DNA of 64,000 nt, taken from Membranipora membranacea (lineage: Eukaryota; Bryozoa; Gymnolaemata; Cheilostomatida; Membraniporidae). Positions 1-11,028 of the stretch are shown in pieces (positions within the stretch are counted from its first letter, which is position 1; each line of letters begins with the position of its first letter). A model generated the notes under the pieces. It saw nothing but the letters and a program-made list of their open reading frames with translations. It was not told the origin of the DNA and made no database searches. The stretch lies in NCBI GenBank assembly GCA_914767715.1, contig OU612068.1, positions 32,676,001 to 32,740,000 on the forward strand. Reading direction: 5' to 3'. Made by a program: the position numbers and the translations under genes.

Positions 1-2350
1 ACTCCACTGTGCAATCAAAATGGTTTTGACGCCACCACCAGCATCATTTGCGACGCAGCAAACAGCAGAGTTGTCGAGTTAAGTAGGTGATACTGTTTAC
101 CTGAAATGACCCTTGCAAAAAATCTTCATGTATTAAAATGAGCAACCAGATACACTACTCCGGCTTGAGCTTCTTGAAGACCTGTTCATGGTTTCGTTCG
201 ATCCAATGAGTAGATTTGATTCTTGCAATTTTAGCGTTGTTCTAGTATCGCGTTTGATTTTTATTAGTTTCTTTGATCTTGAAATCTACAAATACACTCA
301 CACCAGTACCTTGTGATTCAAATTGATATGATAAGTTATACCATGGTTCTATAATCAAATGACGATTGGTAAATGATACATCTTCAACTTGGCAACTTTT
401 TCAGCTAGTGTTGCTGAATCTATTGATTGCAGAGATCATCATAAATAGAGTTTCTACTTCCAAAAATGATCTAATTTTCAATATACACGCCTCCGTATAT
501 TTAAAATTAAACAATAAAATGAAACAGATCAGAGCAAAAATCGGCAGCAACAATGTTTCCTTCATGTCAAGCAAGTTCATATTCAAACAAGAAAAGAAAT
601 GTAGGGGCGCTCATATCAGGTTCCTTGACCAGAAAGCTCACCATCAAGGTTGCGCTGTCAGCTGTCTCTTTCAAGCAGATTGTCTTAGTTTAATTGTGCC
701 CTGTCAATAATTACTGCAATTACATGCATACTTTTAACATAGAGCTCGCCTGTCGTAAATTCATGATCACACTGTTTGGACAATTCCAACAGTAAACGGG
801 GATGATGCTGTTATGATATAAAAAATACAGATCCGCAGCACTAGTACTCATGAGTTTGGTCTTGTCAGGTTCTAGATTTTTCAGTTCACCAACTCAACAT
901 GTAACTACCCCCAATAGCTGTGACATCTGTAGGGGTAACAGTATATTGTTAACAGTGATAACATGGCAAATCTGAAAACATTCCGCATATTCATTACCAT
1001 GTTGACTGATATAAACAAGGTGCCCCTCCTCAATATTTAATTTATATCTCAAAAACTTAATAAACATAATTCCTACATCTCAACTTTTGGTAACCTATCA
1101 CATTCATTCATAAACATGATCTAGGGAAACCCAATTAGTCTATTGTTGTAGAGTTAAGTTTCATATAAATACTATGTGTATATATATCATGTATATATAT
1201 ATATATATATAGACATACAAATCTATAACAGAGGAACATGTATGGTCCTTGAATCATTCCGCTCCTAACTGATAAGGGGCCAAAACTCTGAATTCAAAAC
1301 ATGGGAAAAAGTGTAGATTGATTTTATCGATTAAATACGTTTTCACTGTTCAATTATATTGGATCAGTTTTTACCCAGTTCAGAATATGTTTGAACCGGT
1401 TACCTTATTTCCAAACAGTCTCATGACATTTTTTATGTACTTAGGAATAGAAGCGAGACAATTTTTTGCAGGTGATTTTTAGAGTGGCTGAGCTACATTA
1501 GAGAGTGTGCATATCTCTGAAACCTTTCTCTCAGAGACTATGATGACACAAACTGTTGATTTAGTGTTTGAAAACTCATTGATTATACTATTATAATTGC
1601 AGTCACATCAAAAAACAACAAATGTTAGATGGAACTTTTCCTGTTTCACTGCTTAACAATATAATAATTGTGTACCATCTTTTCGCCTGCAAAAAGAGGC
1701 ATTTTACCGCTTAAGTCACTAAAGTTGACAAGCTATTCATAATAATTCTAAGCTAGATTTTTCATTTAACTCAGTGATAAGTATCAATGAAAACGATTTA
1801 TATTGATAATGTTGAATGTTCAATGTCTAGTAATCAAAAATTTTTACGAGTGTTTTTAATAATGAATTTTTATTATTATAATTATCAGCTAGTTGTCTAT
1901 CCATGGAGAGAGAGGAGACAACTGGTGTTTGATTAAAAAGCATTAAAATCGCTATCTGATTATTCCGCCTGTAACATGTCAAATTGCAAGTCATATTGCT
2001 TTTTGGATGATGGAACCATATTCTGAATGGACAATTTGGAAATGAATTTGTCTAAATTGAAAGACTTAAGGAGCGAGGATTTTGAGCAACGTTTGTTTGT
2101 CAGGATTTTTCTAAAAAGGCTTCACCACTCGGCAGCAACAGCCGGCATAACGATAACCAGCGTGAAATTATCAGATCTGTATTTCAACAGAACTTTGCCG
2201 TTCGATATGCTGTCCAACTGTTAGTTTCAACTGTGTCCCCAATCTTATAAAAAATATCATATTAGAGAGTTTGATGGTGCAGGCAGTGTTGCGTACTAAA
2301 TGCATTTTAAGTACTCAGTTCCATTAAACACTCATACAACTTCCTGAGGT

Positions 2351-2472
2351 GCAATGGGTGTTATAAGACCTGTGGCAGGTGCTGTATGGAACACAACAAA
2401 ACTGTATAGGCCTTGAGTGCTGTAAGACGTGTCCCATACAGCACAGGCCACACGTCTTACAACACCTGTTGC
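2351..2472. repeat. Imperfect inverted repeat, two 40-base arms around a 42-base loop
   Basis: The left arm (2351-2390) and the reverse complement of the right arm (2433-2472) match at most positions. Both read GGTGTT-TAAGAC-TGTGGC with one or two changes, then GTGCTGTATGG. The transcript could fold into a long hairpin. It may be a fold-back or MITE remnant. No transposase frame lies nearby. Confidence 0.7.
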
Positions 2473-2818
2473 CAGCGCCTGTTTTTAATGCCCATTCAGA
2501 ACAGCATAAATTTTTGTAATGCAAATTCCATCGGTTATTAAAAATGGCGTGATGCTAACTTTTGTCAAGGTTGATAAATCCCATGAGAAGATAAGGCATA
2601 TTGCCAAACCTAACTTAAATGGTTGAGCTCAAGTGTATTACCAACTCATTGGTTCATTGATAACAGTTGGGTTTTGCTATGATTCCCACTCTCCCTGTAT
2701 TCTCTTTTTTATTATAGGGAGTTGCCTTTTTTTGGAGTTATCAAGTATCAGTTGGGGCGAAACATAATATGGGCATTGAGTATAGGCAGGAGCAGCGGAC
2801 TAAAGACCCAAAAATCAG

Positions 2819-2868
2819 CGGAACATAGACCCATACGGAACATAGATCCGAACGGAACATAGACCTGC
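2819..2868 (+). repeat. 17-base tandem repeat, three copies
   Basis: CGGAACATAGA recurs at 2819, 2836 and 2853, exactly 17 bases apart, with small changes in the rest of each unit. Nothing suggests a function. Confidence 0.75.
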
Positions 2869-4807
2869 ACCCAAGGGGCCGGGAAGGGGCCTGCTTGGTG
2901 CCCTTCATCAATTACCATATCAGCTTGAGGATTTTAGAAATAGCCTCATTTTCTGCTCTATGTATTGTATATTGTGGGTGTTCTGGCATACCCACTTTAC
3001 TAGAACTAATATTATGCAAGCAACTCTATGTCAAGGTCATATTGGTTAAAGGAGTGAATAAAAGTTTACAATTAGCTCTGGGTGAATGAATGGGAAAGAA
3101 AGTGACAGTCAGTTAGCGAACCTTATGACCAGTCCAGTTTTCTCTGCTTATTAGGAACCCACAAATACTAACCATAATCAGGTACTAAGTACTATCTATG
3201 CATTACCATTATGCATGATTAGCAATCAAGAACCAGATTTCACTTCATTATTAATTAATATTATAAATTAAAAGAGTTACAATCTAACAACAAACAAGAT
3301 TTTGAACATTGATTGACAAGTCATGAATTTTAAATATGTTAAAAAGAAAACTTGTTTTTAAAGTAATATATAAATGAGTCAAATATTAGTTAGGGCCTAA
3401 AACCAGTTTGAATCAATTTGAAGCAAAGTGGGTACTGGTCTCTTAGCAGCATATCTTATCAAAGCCTGCCATGACATGTCATGTTGCAGCCATGCAGCTG
3501 GCTGGAGTAACAGCGAATTGATTTCAGTTAGTGTAGCGACTCTCTCGGATTAATCTAAGTGCTTTAGTTTTTACTGATGCTATGTGGCATAAGTTCTTTT
3601 AGTGGATTCTCACTATCCACGATAACACCGTGAAACTAAAATGATAAGGTTAACATATAACATTTTTGTAAAGGTTTTGAGAATTTTGGTATAAAATGAG
3701 AAATATAAAACAAATTAATCTTGAAAACAGCACAGCTGTAAAACAATTGGAAGACTAAACATTAGATAACAATGGCTCAAAATTAGTGCAAATTATTCTA
3801 AATCTAATTACGCAAATTACAAATAAAATCAGGTTATTCCTGGATTGTGAAATATATTACGACAAAAAGATAAAATGTAAATTTACCTTGATTGCACCAT
3901 CCAAGGAGAGGCTATTTAGTGGTTGCTGCTTATGTTAGGGCAGCTGAGTATAAATATTGAGATATAAGATATTATTCGTATAATTCAGAATAATATATAA
4001 TGTCAGAGAAGTACCAGAATAATTCTGATATACAATACTTTGTGTCCAGATTTCACATGTTGTATGTTGTGCTGCTGGAGATGTAATGATGAAAAATTGC
4101 CGAAAACAAAATGAATTGAGTCCTTCACTATCAGACCATCTCTGGATTTACTGCAGTGAAATCATGCAGTGCAGTGTATTGAAATTTGGGTTTTAAAGAT
4201 GCTTGATAAGAAGAGTTTGTTATTGTTTGCAATTAAAATATTGCAATGGAAATTTAGGTCTATAAAAATGTTTATTTATACTAGGGTTTGTTCCATACCT
4301 CAGATCTTAGATTTATTAGTAAACGTGCCTGGAAAATCATAATAAAATTTAACTTATTAGTCATAGTAGGGTTTCTTACACACCACAGATCTTAGATTTA
4401 TCAACACAGGGACAGTAAACAAGCCTGGATAATCTTGATGAAATTTAACTAATTATTGATGGAACATTACAGTTAGCAGATATAAAACATTAGAGAAACT
4501 TTTCTCAGGCCCTGGTTTACCAAACCTAAATAATTAATGCTAAACCTTTAGCTCATACTTACTACCTTGGCGTTTGACTGAAAGTAACAGTAGAGATATG
4601 CTTTTGTAAATACCTTGTCGGCATACCCTTGCACTTGCAAGCCTGTATTTTGTGCCCATGACCTGTTCAAACTATACTGGGCATGGGTTAAATGCAGGCT
4701 GATACGTCCCATCAGAGAGAATGGGCCAATTATTCTTGAGCTGTCAGCCATCTATCGACTTCTGTTTTCTCCATCATCGCTTTATTTTGCAGTAAAAGTG
4801 AGAAGTG

Positions 4808-7774
4808 ATGCGCTCGAAGAAGAAAAATGCAGTGAGGTCACATCATATAAGTAAAGGATTACTTTACTCGATTAGTGACAGCATCCGATCTCATGACCCA
4901 GTGAGGAAATGCCATCTTATACCACTGTCTATGCTATACACTGCTACTGAACTATCTAAAGCAGGTAAGTTATCATGTCCGATGGTTCTCTCTCTTGATT
5001 ACTGATTTCATATATATAAACTATACTTTGGATAATACTCATCCGTTGAGAATGTTTATTAGAATATCCAAAAAAAATGCAAAGAAAAATCTTAAGTCAC
5101 AAAGCTGGTAATGTATAATTGGTGAGAAATATAATTCGGTTATTAGCAAAAAGCTAAGTTTTGGAGAAAATTACAAAAATCATTGAATCTATTTTTTTCC
5201 AGCTGGCAAAGAAAAGAGAGCTCAAACTCTGTTATCACAAAAGCTAGACTCTGATGAAATCAAAGACAATTTATCTGATCTGCAAAGCCTAATCAAACCA
5301 ATTGATGTAGATGAATTCAACAAACTTTTTGTGGTTGGTAACAAGCAGCCTGAAAATCCAGTTGATGCAAGTGAATCTAAGGTGTATGACTGTACTTGTC
5401 ATTACCTGAAAACGCATTCTACTGACAAGATACACTGCATGGTGAGACTAAACACAGATCTTATTAAAACCGAAAGGATGGAGCTAGTTGAACATCACAG
5501 GAAATGTTTTGGGCATAAATATGGTAAGCTGACTTCATAATTCAATGTTTGTTATCATTATTGTGTTTGTGAGAGACGACTTTAAACTCTTTTTCATGTT
5601 ATTACTTACTTACTCAATGAGTACCTCCTCGCACATGCATGGTTATACTTTCCTGGTAAAGGTTGGAGGATTGTGTCAAATTAGACTCATTAATTATCAA
5701 GGAGTAGGAGTTGGCTCAGTTGGTTAGAGCGCCGGACTTCAACACGCAAGTGTTGAAGGTCGTGGGTTCGAATCCCACTGCAGTCCATCTTCTACTGGGG
5801 ATTGGTTGGTCCCCCAGGTGTGCTCCGACCTGCCTGCAAACAGAGAGCAAATTGCAAAGAGCAAATATTGCGGCCTCGCCAATAAGGCAATAGTATTTCG
5901 CCGCCCATGCCTCGGGATGGGCGAGTGATAAGACATCGGATTTTAATCAACCTTTAATTAAGGTGACTGTTTCCCATATTATGAACAAAAACAGAACATC
6001 TATATTGTTGAATTCTACACGCCAATTCTTTGACCAAATCTGGTAGTATATCGATATAAACCTCGTATTTACCAATTAGAAAATAAATAACTATTTGTCA
6101 GATGCAGGGAGTTATCCATATATATGCTGTCCCACTAGGTAAGGAGATAGACTATATATCAATAAGTTACTCTCATACTAGGGCTGGATGGATGGATTTA
6201 TTACTATCATAGACAAAAATTTGTCACGAAATACGTTGTTAATACTGACAAGAAAGAAAAACATGGAAAAATCAGATCTCTGTTGTATAAAAAGTTTTTT
6301 AGAATAGTATATTATTAAGTGTATGTATGAGATGTCTTAAAAAGCTGTCTCTACCCCATGTACCCCGATGTTTAACGGTGCGGTAGCGACCTGAGGGGCA
6401 TTTAGTTAGAAAGTCATTGATAAAGTGCTCTTCATCGTGTATGTACCGTAGTCCAAGTGTCTTGATCTGGTTGGCCACCAGAGCATCTATATCGGGGTGC
6501 TCAATCCCTAACTTGGCGGCATCTTTAAATATTTTGCGTAAGGACTTCTTGACGCTTGCATGGATGCTTGTAAAAAGTATGGGGAGACAGTAAGTGATGA
6601 GGGATACAATAAAACTCTTGAATAACATATGAGAAAGGGGCTTTGAGCTATAGTATACAAAATTTTTCACAATATACATGCGTTGAGATGCAGTAGTCAC
6701 TATGGATTGCACATGATCATGATAGCGGAGTTTATCGTCAACAGTAACACCAAGGTATTTTACTTTGTCACAAAAATCAACTTCCGTGCCGTTAAGGATA
6801 AGAGTAGGGGTAATGGGCCTAACAAGCTGAGTAGAAAACATCATTTCTTGAGTCTTGGAGGCGTTTAACAATAGGTTTCGTTATGACAGGCGCCAGTTGA
6901 TAGGCACATAGCTTAAGTACTTTGGGGATGAGGCCATCAGGGCCTGGACCTTTCCTCGAGTTCAACGATTTCAACTGCTTTAAGACAGTAGCCTCTTCTA
7001 TTTCTAAAGGTGGTGCTATGGTGGCGTTGTTATTGATGTCAGGACGGTCAGCGAGAGGCTTCTCAAATCTTGTGAAGAAGGTGTTTAGGTCATCTGAGTT
7101 GAATGGATTTTGTTGAGTTGGTTTTGGGCTATTAGTAGGTAATCCACTAATCTTTTTAATGTCAGTCCAGGCAATTTGTAATTTGTAATTGTTGGTTAAG
7201 ACATGGGCTGGCGGATCGAGGCCTTTGTTTGTTTGTTTGTTTGTATAGACTTTAATGCCTGTCAATACGGTAAGGTAAATAAGACAGTGCTCAGAATGAC
7301 ACAGTACTAAAAAAGAATTGTTGGAATGAGCGCACAATTACTCAGTGTGTCAGAATTCGATAACAAAGGAAGAATAAGTCAAAACAAAGCTATGGTAGAA
7401 AGGATTTGTCCTCTTTTACCCACAGAGGGGGAAATTCCCGAGTGTAATCTTAAATTTGTAATCCAACGTTAATTGTTGGAAGGTATTACACATATAAACA
7501 ACAGGTAAAGTTTCTGTGTGTCCTCCAGGATTTATTGCAATGTCGACTTTCCTTATATCATAATATATAAGGTGTATGTTTGGCTTTTGCATATTGAAAC
7601 ATATCTCAAAATTGGCTGTCTGTAATTACTATTTGTTAGCTCACAGATGGCTGCTTGTACACAAAGGGTGCAACACTCATAGTAGGTTGCAGTCATCAAA
7701 CCCGAATAGGCTCACAATGTACAAGCTTATCCCCGTGGAGCAAGAACTCTTATGAAAATCTGGTATTGTCTTGA
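4808..7774 (+). CDS. Unknown 201-residue cysteine-containing protein, three exons
   Basis: I do not recognise this protein. Exons: 4808-4964, 5203-5523 and 7647-7774. All donors are GT (GTAAGT, GTAAGC) and acceptors AG; junctions are both phase 1 and the total is 606 bases, exactly 202 codons. The ATG at 4808 is supported by an in-frame TGA at 4799 in the same exon, after an acceptor at 4792, so a 5' untranslated exon lies upstream. There is no signal peptide or membrane segment. The N-terminus is basic (RSKKK), the middle (about 54-112) acidic and probably helical, and the C-terminal half has eight of the nine cysteines: a CTCH motif (C116, C118) plus C131, C154, C162, C174 and C184. Spaced Cys and His residues (H119, H124, H130, H150, H151, H157) could bind metal, which is a guess. 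Intron 2 (about 2.1 kb) contains a SINE and LINE debris. I am fairly sure of the exons, not of the function. Confidence 0.6.
5704..5945 (+). mobile_element. tRNA-derived SINE
   Basis: A tRNA-like head carries an A box (TGGCTCAGTTGG, 5712-5723) and a B box (GGTTCGAATCC, 5765-5775) inside a perfect T arm (GTGGG/CCCAC). Between them an extended hairpin with stem CTTCAACAC/GTGTTGAAG and loop GCAA replaces a normal anticodon arm, so it is not a working tRNA. An unrelated body of about 150 bases follows. It sits in intron 2 of the small gene. The right end is approximate and I see no clear A tail. Confidence 0.75.
6183..7212 (-). mobile_element. Internally deleted LINE (CR1/L2-like), minus strand
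   Basis: On the minus strand two blocks of reverse-transcriptase-type coding sequence lie in different frames. The first (about 7210-6870) holds the N-terminal RT region with the motif KGPGPDGLIPK. The second (6871-6299) holds the C-terminal part (KYLGV, SFIVSL, CPSGRY). They meet near 6870 with the catalytic core between them missing, so this is a dead internally deleted copy. The 3' end has a short tandem tail, (ATCC)n on the minus strand, at 6183-6200, typical of CR1/L2-like LINEs. It is nested in intron 2 of the small gene. Confidence 0.8.
7221..7340 (-). mobile_element. 3' end fragment of a second LINE, minus strand
   Basis: Read on the minus strand this ends in GGCATTAAAGTCTATAC followed by five AAAC units, the form of a LINE 3' untranslated end with a tandem tail. 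It abuts the upstream end of the other LINE fragment. The 5' limit is unclear. Confidence 0.55.
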
Positions 7775-8621
7775 ATTTCAGCGTGACGTACCGTTCCAGT
7801 TAGACTTTTTACCAATGATACCGATTCTCAAGGTAGTCAATCTATTCACTACAAATGCTCGAGCAGGTCAGTTATTCAGCCCCGAAAAAAAAGAAAAAAA
7901 GGTGCAGGACAAGTATACAGGCAGGGACTCTGTCTACTCAGGGAAGATATACAACAGTTAGGTACCTATACTGATATATATGATGAAAATCAAAACCTAT
8001 ACTTATATCCTACATCTATTGTTGAGCTTTTAATCTACAAACGATCGAGTTACTAGTCTGTGTACAGTGTGTTTGATTGTCAACACTCTTGTTTTACAGC
8101 ATAGACAAATATGAGCTTCTATTTGTATTCTCCTTATATGAATAATTAACCTTTTCCTCATAGTATATTTTGGGTTACAAAAAGGTCAATTCAATACAAA
8201 GCAGAATAAAACAATAATAATACAATGCTATGCTGGCTGTTAATTTGAAATGAGATGGATTTGTATGTCAAAGTCCTAGTGCAATATTCAATTGATGAAG
8301 CTGGGTGCATTGTATTAGAAATAAATTGTACATTGTGTACATTCCATGACTGTTGTGCATCAAGTCTTCATTTGAATCAATCTACAAAAATAAGCGTCAT
8401 GAAAAAGAAAGAGCAAGTCTGAATAGTGTTATTGACAAGATTGGAGAGTGTGTCACCATCTTATCTTATTGCTGTCATGGGCTTGTTCGGAATCGTTTAT
8501 CTTTGAAACACTTTTCTTCAAGCACCATTAGCAGGAACCAGTGAGCCTTGGCTGGGTATGAGCGAGATTGGCCATGCTATCAAAATCGACTCATATTTCG
8601 ACACAAGAGTTCCTTGTCCCT
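7775..8621. other. Convergent intergenic region, 3' ends of two genes
   Basis: This lies between the stop codons of the small gene (+) and the PTB-domain gene (-), so it should hold both 3' untranslated regions. AATAAA-type signals on the plus strand occur near 8203 and 8321. An open frame at 7782-7961 follows an AG but cannot be joined in phase to the upstream exon. Confidence 0.4.
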
Positions 8622-10655
8622 TCACGCATCATAACAAGATTTACTGTCAATCTCATCCTCTTCATTCATGGGTAAATCTACTGTGAATTTGAATGGACCC
8701 CCTTGTAGTTTCTCTGAGTAGGTTTGGAATGCTATAGCAAGACAAGCCGCCAGATTTCTTGCACTCTTAGCTGAGTCACATGCATAAGCATGCACTTCCA
8801 TGTCCTTGACCTGCGATGACATTTGTTTGACCATGATAAAACAGAAGATTCTAGCGTACACAGTATCCTGTAACCCGTATGATATATATTGAATCGGTAT
8901 CTGCACAGGTTTGAAGGTTTTGACTCTGTTTTTGGTGTGAGGACGCATGGCTAATCCTTGATAGAACACATCCAGGTTTACTAATGGCAAGTCTTCCCCT
9001 TTCGGCATTTTGCTGATACTATCTACAATGTCTTCCACAGGTCCGCGAGTGTGTTTTGATCCCCACAATCCAGTCGTGGCCCGTTTCCCCATATACTTGA
9101 CAATGAAACCTTGTGGTAAATCCGGCAAGGCATCAACAGCCTCACCATTGCCGTTTGCATCTGTGCTGGAGGATTTTTTACGGAACAGTTTTTTAACTTT
9201 GCTCGGTTTACGCTCTTTCTTTTTAGCACCATTCTCAGTGACGCCGCTCTGTTCAGTCTGACCTCTGTGCTGCCCACCAAGTCCATTTGAGTTTCTACCT
9301 ATGGTGGTTTGTATTCCCATTTCATGAGTAGATGTTTCCACGCTTGTACTCATGCTAGACTGCCTACTCATTCGCTTACTGCTTACGCTGCTCTGTCGGC
9401 TTAACTCACCAGATGAGCTGCCACTCTGTGCGCTGGCAGCGCTGCCGATGCTTGTACGACTAGGCTGGCGTCTGAGGCGACGCTCAGAGTGAGGTCCATC
9501 ATTACGATAGAAGTCTTCTAACTCTTTGTCATCCACATCACCGGTACTCAGAATAGACCTCCGTTGCTTATGAAAAAAACAGTCAGAGATTAACATGAGA
9601 CCATAGACAAAACTGGGTGGTCAGCGCAAGCGCAATTTTACCTTGGGCTCGCTAGTAGTGGCATTTTATTATCTACTGACCCTGGAAAAAACTTGTTCGG
9701 GAAGCGTGAGCAGTGAAATGAACATTTAAGTGGTGTCAAATCAGGGTCTATTCATAATCGGCTGACCTGTTTTGTTTAGGTGATGATATCCCAACACTAA
9801 CTACCTGCTGACCCCTCCCATTAAGCTGAAGGAATTCAGATAGCCATGAAATTACAGTGAACTCATGTCAGCTCATTGGAATTAAAATCACAATGCTGCA
9901 CCTAGCCTGAAAAATTGAGCTGCCAATTGTTTGCTTTGGCTAAGCTAGCCATATTAAGATTATTGATTGAATGAGAAAGAATAATTCAAGTTTATATAAT
10001 TTGGGAATGTTTATGTAATAGTTCAACTAAAGTTTTACAATATAAACAGTCTGTATGAATACTGTATAGCAATAGGAGATATTCACGCAGGTGTGTCAGC
10101 AGTTTGTTGCTGTCTAAGCTATATATTCTCATGCTGTATCACATACGCAACTGCTACGCAACCAAAAAATATACATATCTCTCATACAGCTCTTTGACAT
10201 GGCACTTTCATCGGAGAATCCTGTATGCCTGAAAGGCAGTCCCTCCAATAAATGTCCAATTTGTATTGGGCCTGGCTGATTTCATGGACAATCAACGATT
10301 ACAAACAACAGAAGGGTCGGGGCAAATTATACCCTTGATTATGACATAGCAGTAGCTAGTTTTTCACTACCGATACTCTCTTAAAACGGGAAATTGTCGG
10401 ACAAAATGATGTCTGCACGACAGTTATTTGTGCCGCTTGTACCCCAGACAGATATAGGATAATACTGTATTATTTGCCTACCTTGAGCTCTTCCCTCTTA
10501 AGCGTTCCGATGTGTAACCGATCTATAATATCCTCCACATCAGCCGGCCCCAGCTCATCCTGAGGGTATGTGATCTCTGACGTCACGTTATCCTGCTCAT
10601 ACTGAGCCTGGTCATAACTGGAAGTAGTCTTTGGACGCCTCATTTTTGCCGACAT
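8622..10655 (-). CDS. PTB/PID-domain adaptor-like protein, two exons
   Basis: Exon 1 is 10655-10482 and exon 2 is 9566-8622; the intron is phase 0 with donor AAG|GTAGGC, giving 372 residues. The N-terminal third is polar. A serine-rich stretch (about residues 92-138) carries repeated RQSS motifs that fit basophilic-kinase or 14-3-3 sites. A lysine/arginine cluster (about 172-190, KKLFRKK) precedes the fold. Residues about 210-344 look like a phosphotyrosine-binding domain: an opening strand GFIVKYMGK, a middle with IQYISYG, a strand with VYARIFCFIMV, a DMEVHAYACDS strand, and a C-terminal amphipathic helix. Such domains bind NPxY-type tails in receptor adaptors, so a cytoplasmic scaffold role is inferred. 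The tail is acidic (NEEDEID). I cannot place it in a named subfamily such as Dab, Numb, GULP or PID1. A minisatellite begins about 110 bases upstream of the start codon. Confidence 0.75.
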
Positions 10656-10764
10656 TTTGTGTGTCAGTGTCTGTGTGGTAAGACTTCACTTGTGTTTGTG
10701 AATGTTATCTTAGCTGACAGAGTCTTATATGATTCTGTGATCTAAAGCAAAGACAAAAAGTAGC

Positions 10765-11028
10765 AGTGATGACACTATAGACTATAGAGGGTAAAACCAG
10801 TGATGACACTATAGACTATAGAGGGTAAAACCAGTGATGACACTATAGTATAGAGGGTAAAACCAGTGATGACACTATAGACTATAGAGGGTAAAACCAG
10901 TGATGACACTATAGTATAGAGGGTAAAACCAGTGATGACACTATAGTATAGAGGGTAAAACCAGTGATGACACTATAGACTATAGAGGGTAAAACCAGTG
11001 ATGACACTATAGTATAGAGGGTAAAACC
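10765..11028. repeat. Minisatellite, eight copies of a 34/32-base unit
   Basis: The unit begins AGTGATGACACTATAG and ends GAGGGTAAAACC. Four copies are 34 bases and four are 32, differing by a two-base AC in the CTATAG(AC)TATAG core, in the order long, long, short, long, short, short, long, short. The array lies 110 bases upstream of the PTB gene's start codon, so inside its promoter or 5' untranslated region. Confidence 0.95.

Larger units (their letters stand above)
1..4792. other. No gene recognised; AT-rich non-coding stretch
   Basis: I see no coding exon with a recognisable protein family or a consistent chain of splice sites. The open frames here are short and resemble nothing I know. 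The stretch holds a TA microsatellite near 1188-1211, an imperfect inverted repeat (2351-2472) and a three-copy 17-base tandem (2819-2868), listed separately. The right end is probably the upstream intron or 5' region of the small gene that starts coding at 4808, because a splice acceptor (TTTTGCAG) lies at 4785-4792. Confidence 0.5.

Noticed and set aside
366-710. 114-codon plus-strand open frame
   Set aside because: Low-complexity composition, no domain, and overlapping frames on the other strand of similar length; probably chance.
2027-2224. Short plus-strand open frame near 2.1 kb
   Set aside because: No family resemblance, no supporting splice sites that extend it, and length within chance.
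5704-5790. Functional tRNA gene
   Set aside because: A and B boxes and the T arm are present, but the acceptor stem pairs poorly and a nine-pair hairpin occupies the anticodon arm. It is the head of a SINE.
7782-7961. Alternative last exon of the small gene
   Set aside because: It follows an AG and is open, but joining it to the exon ending at 5523 gives an immediate stop, and a join to the third exon would need an intron of about 20 bases.
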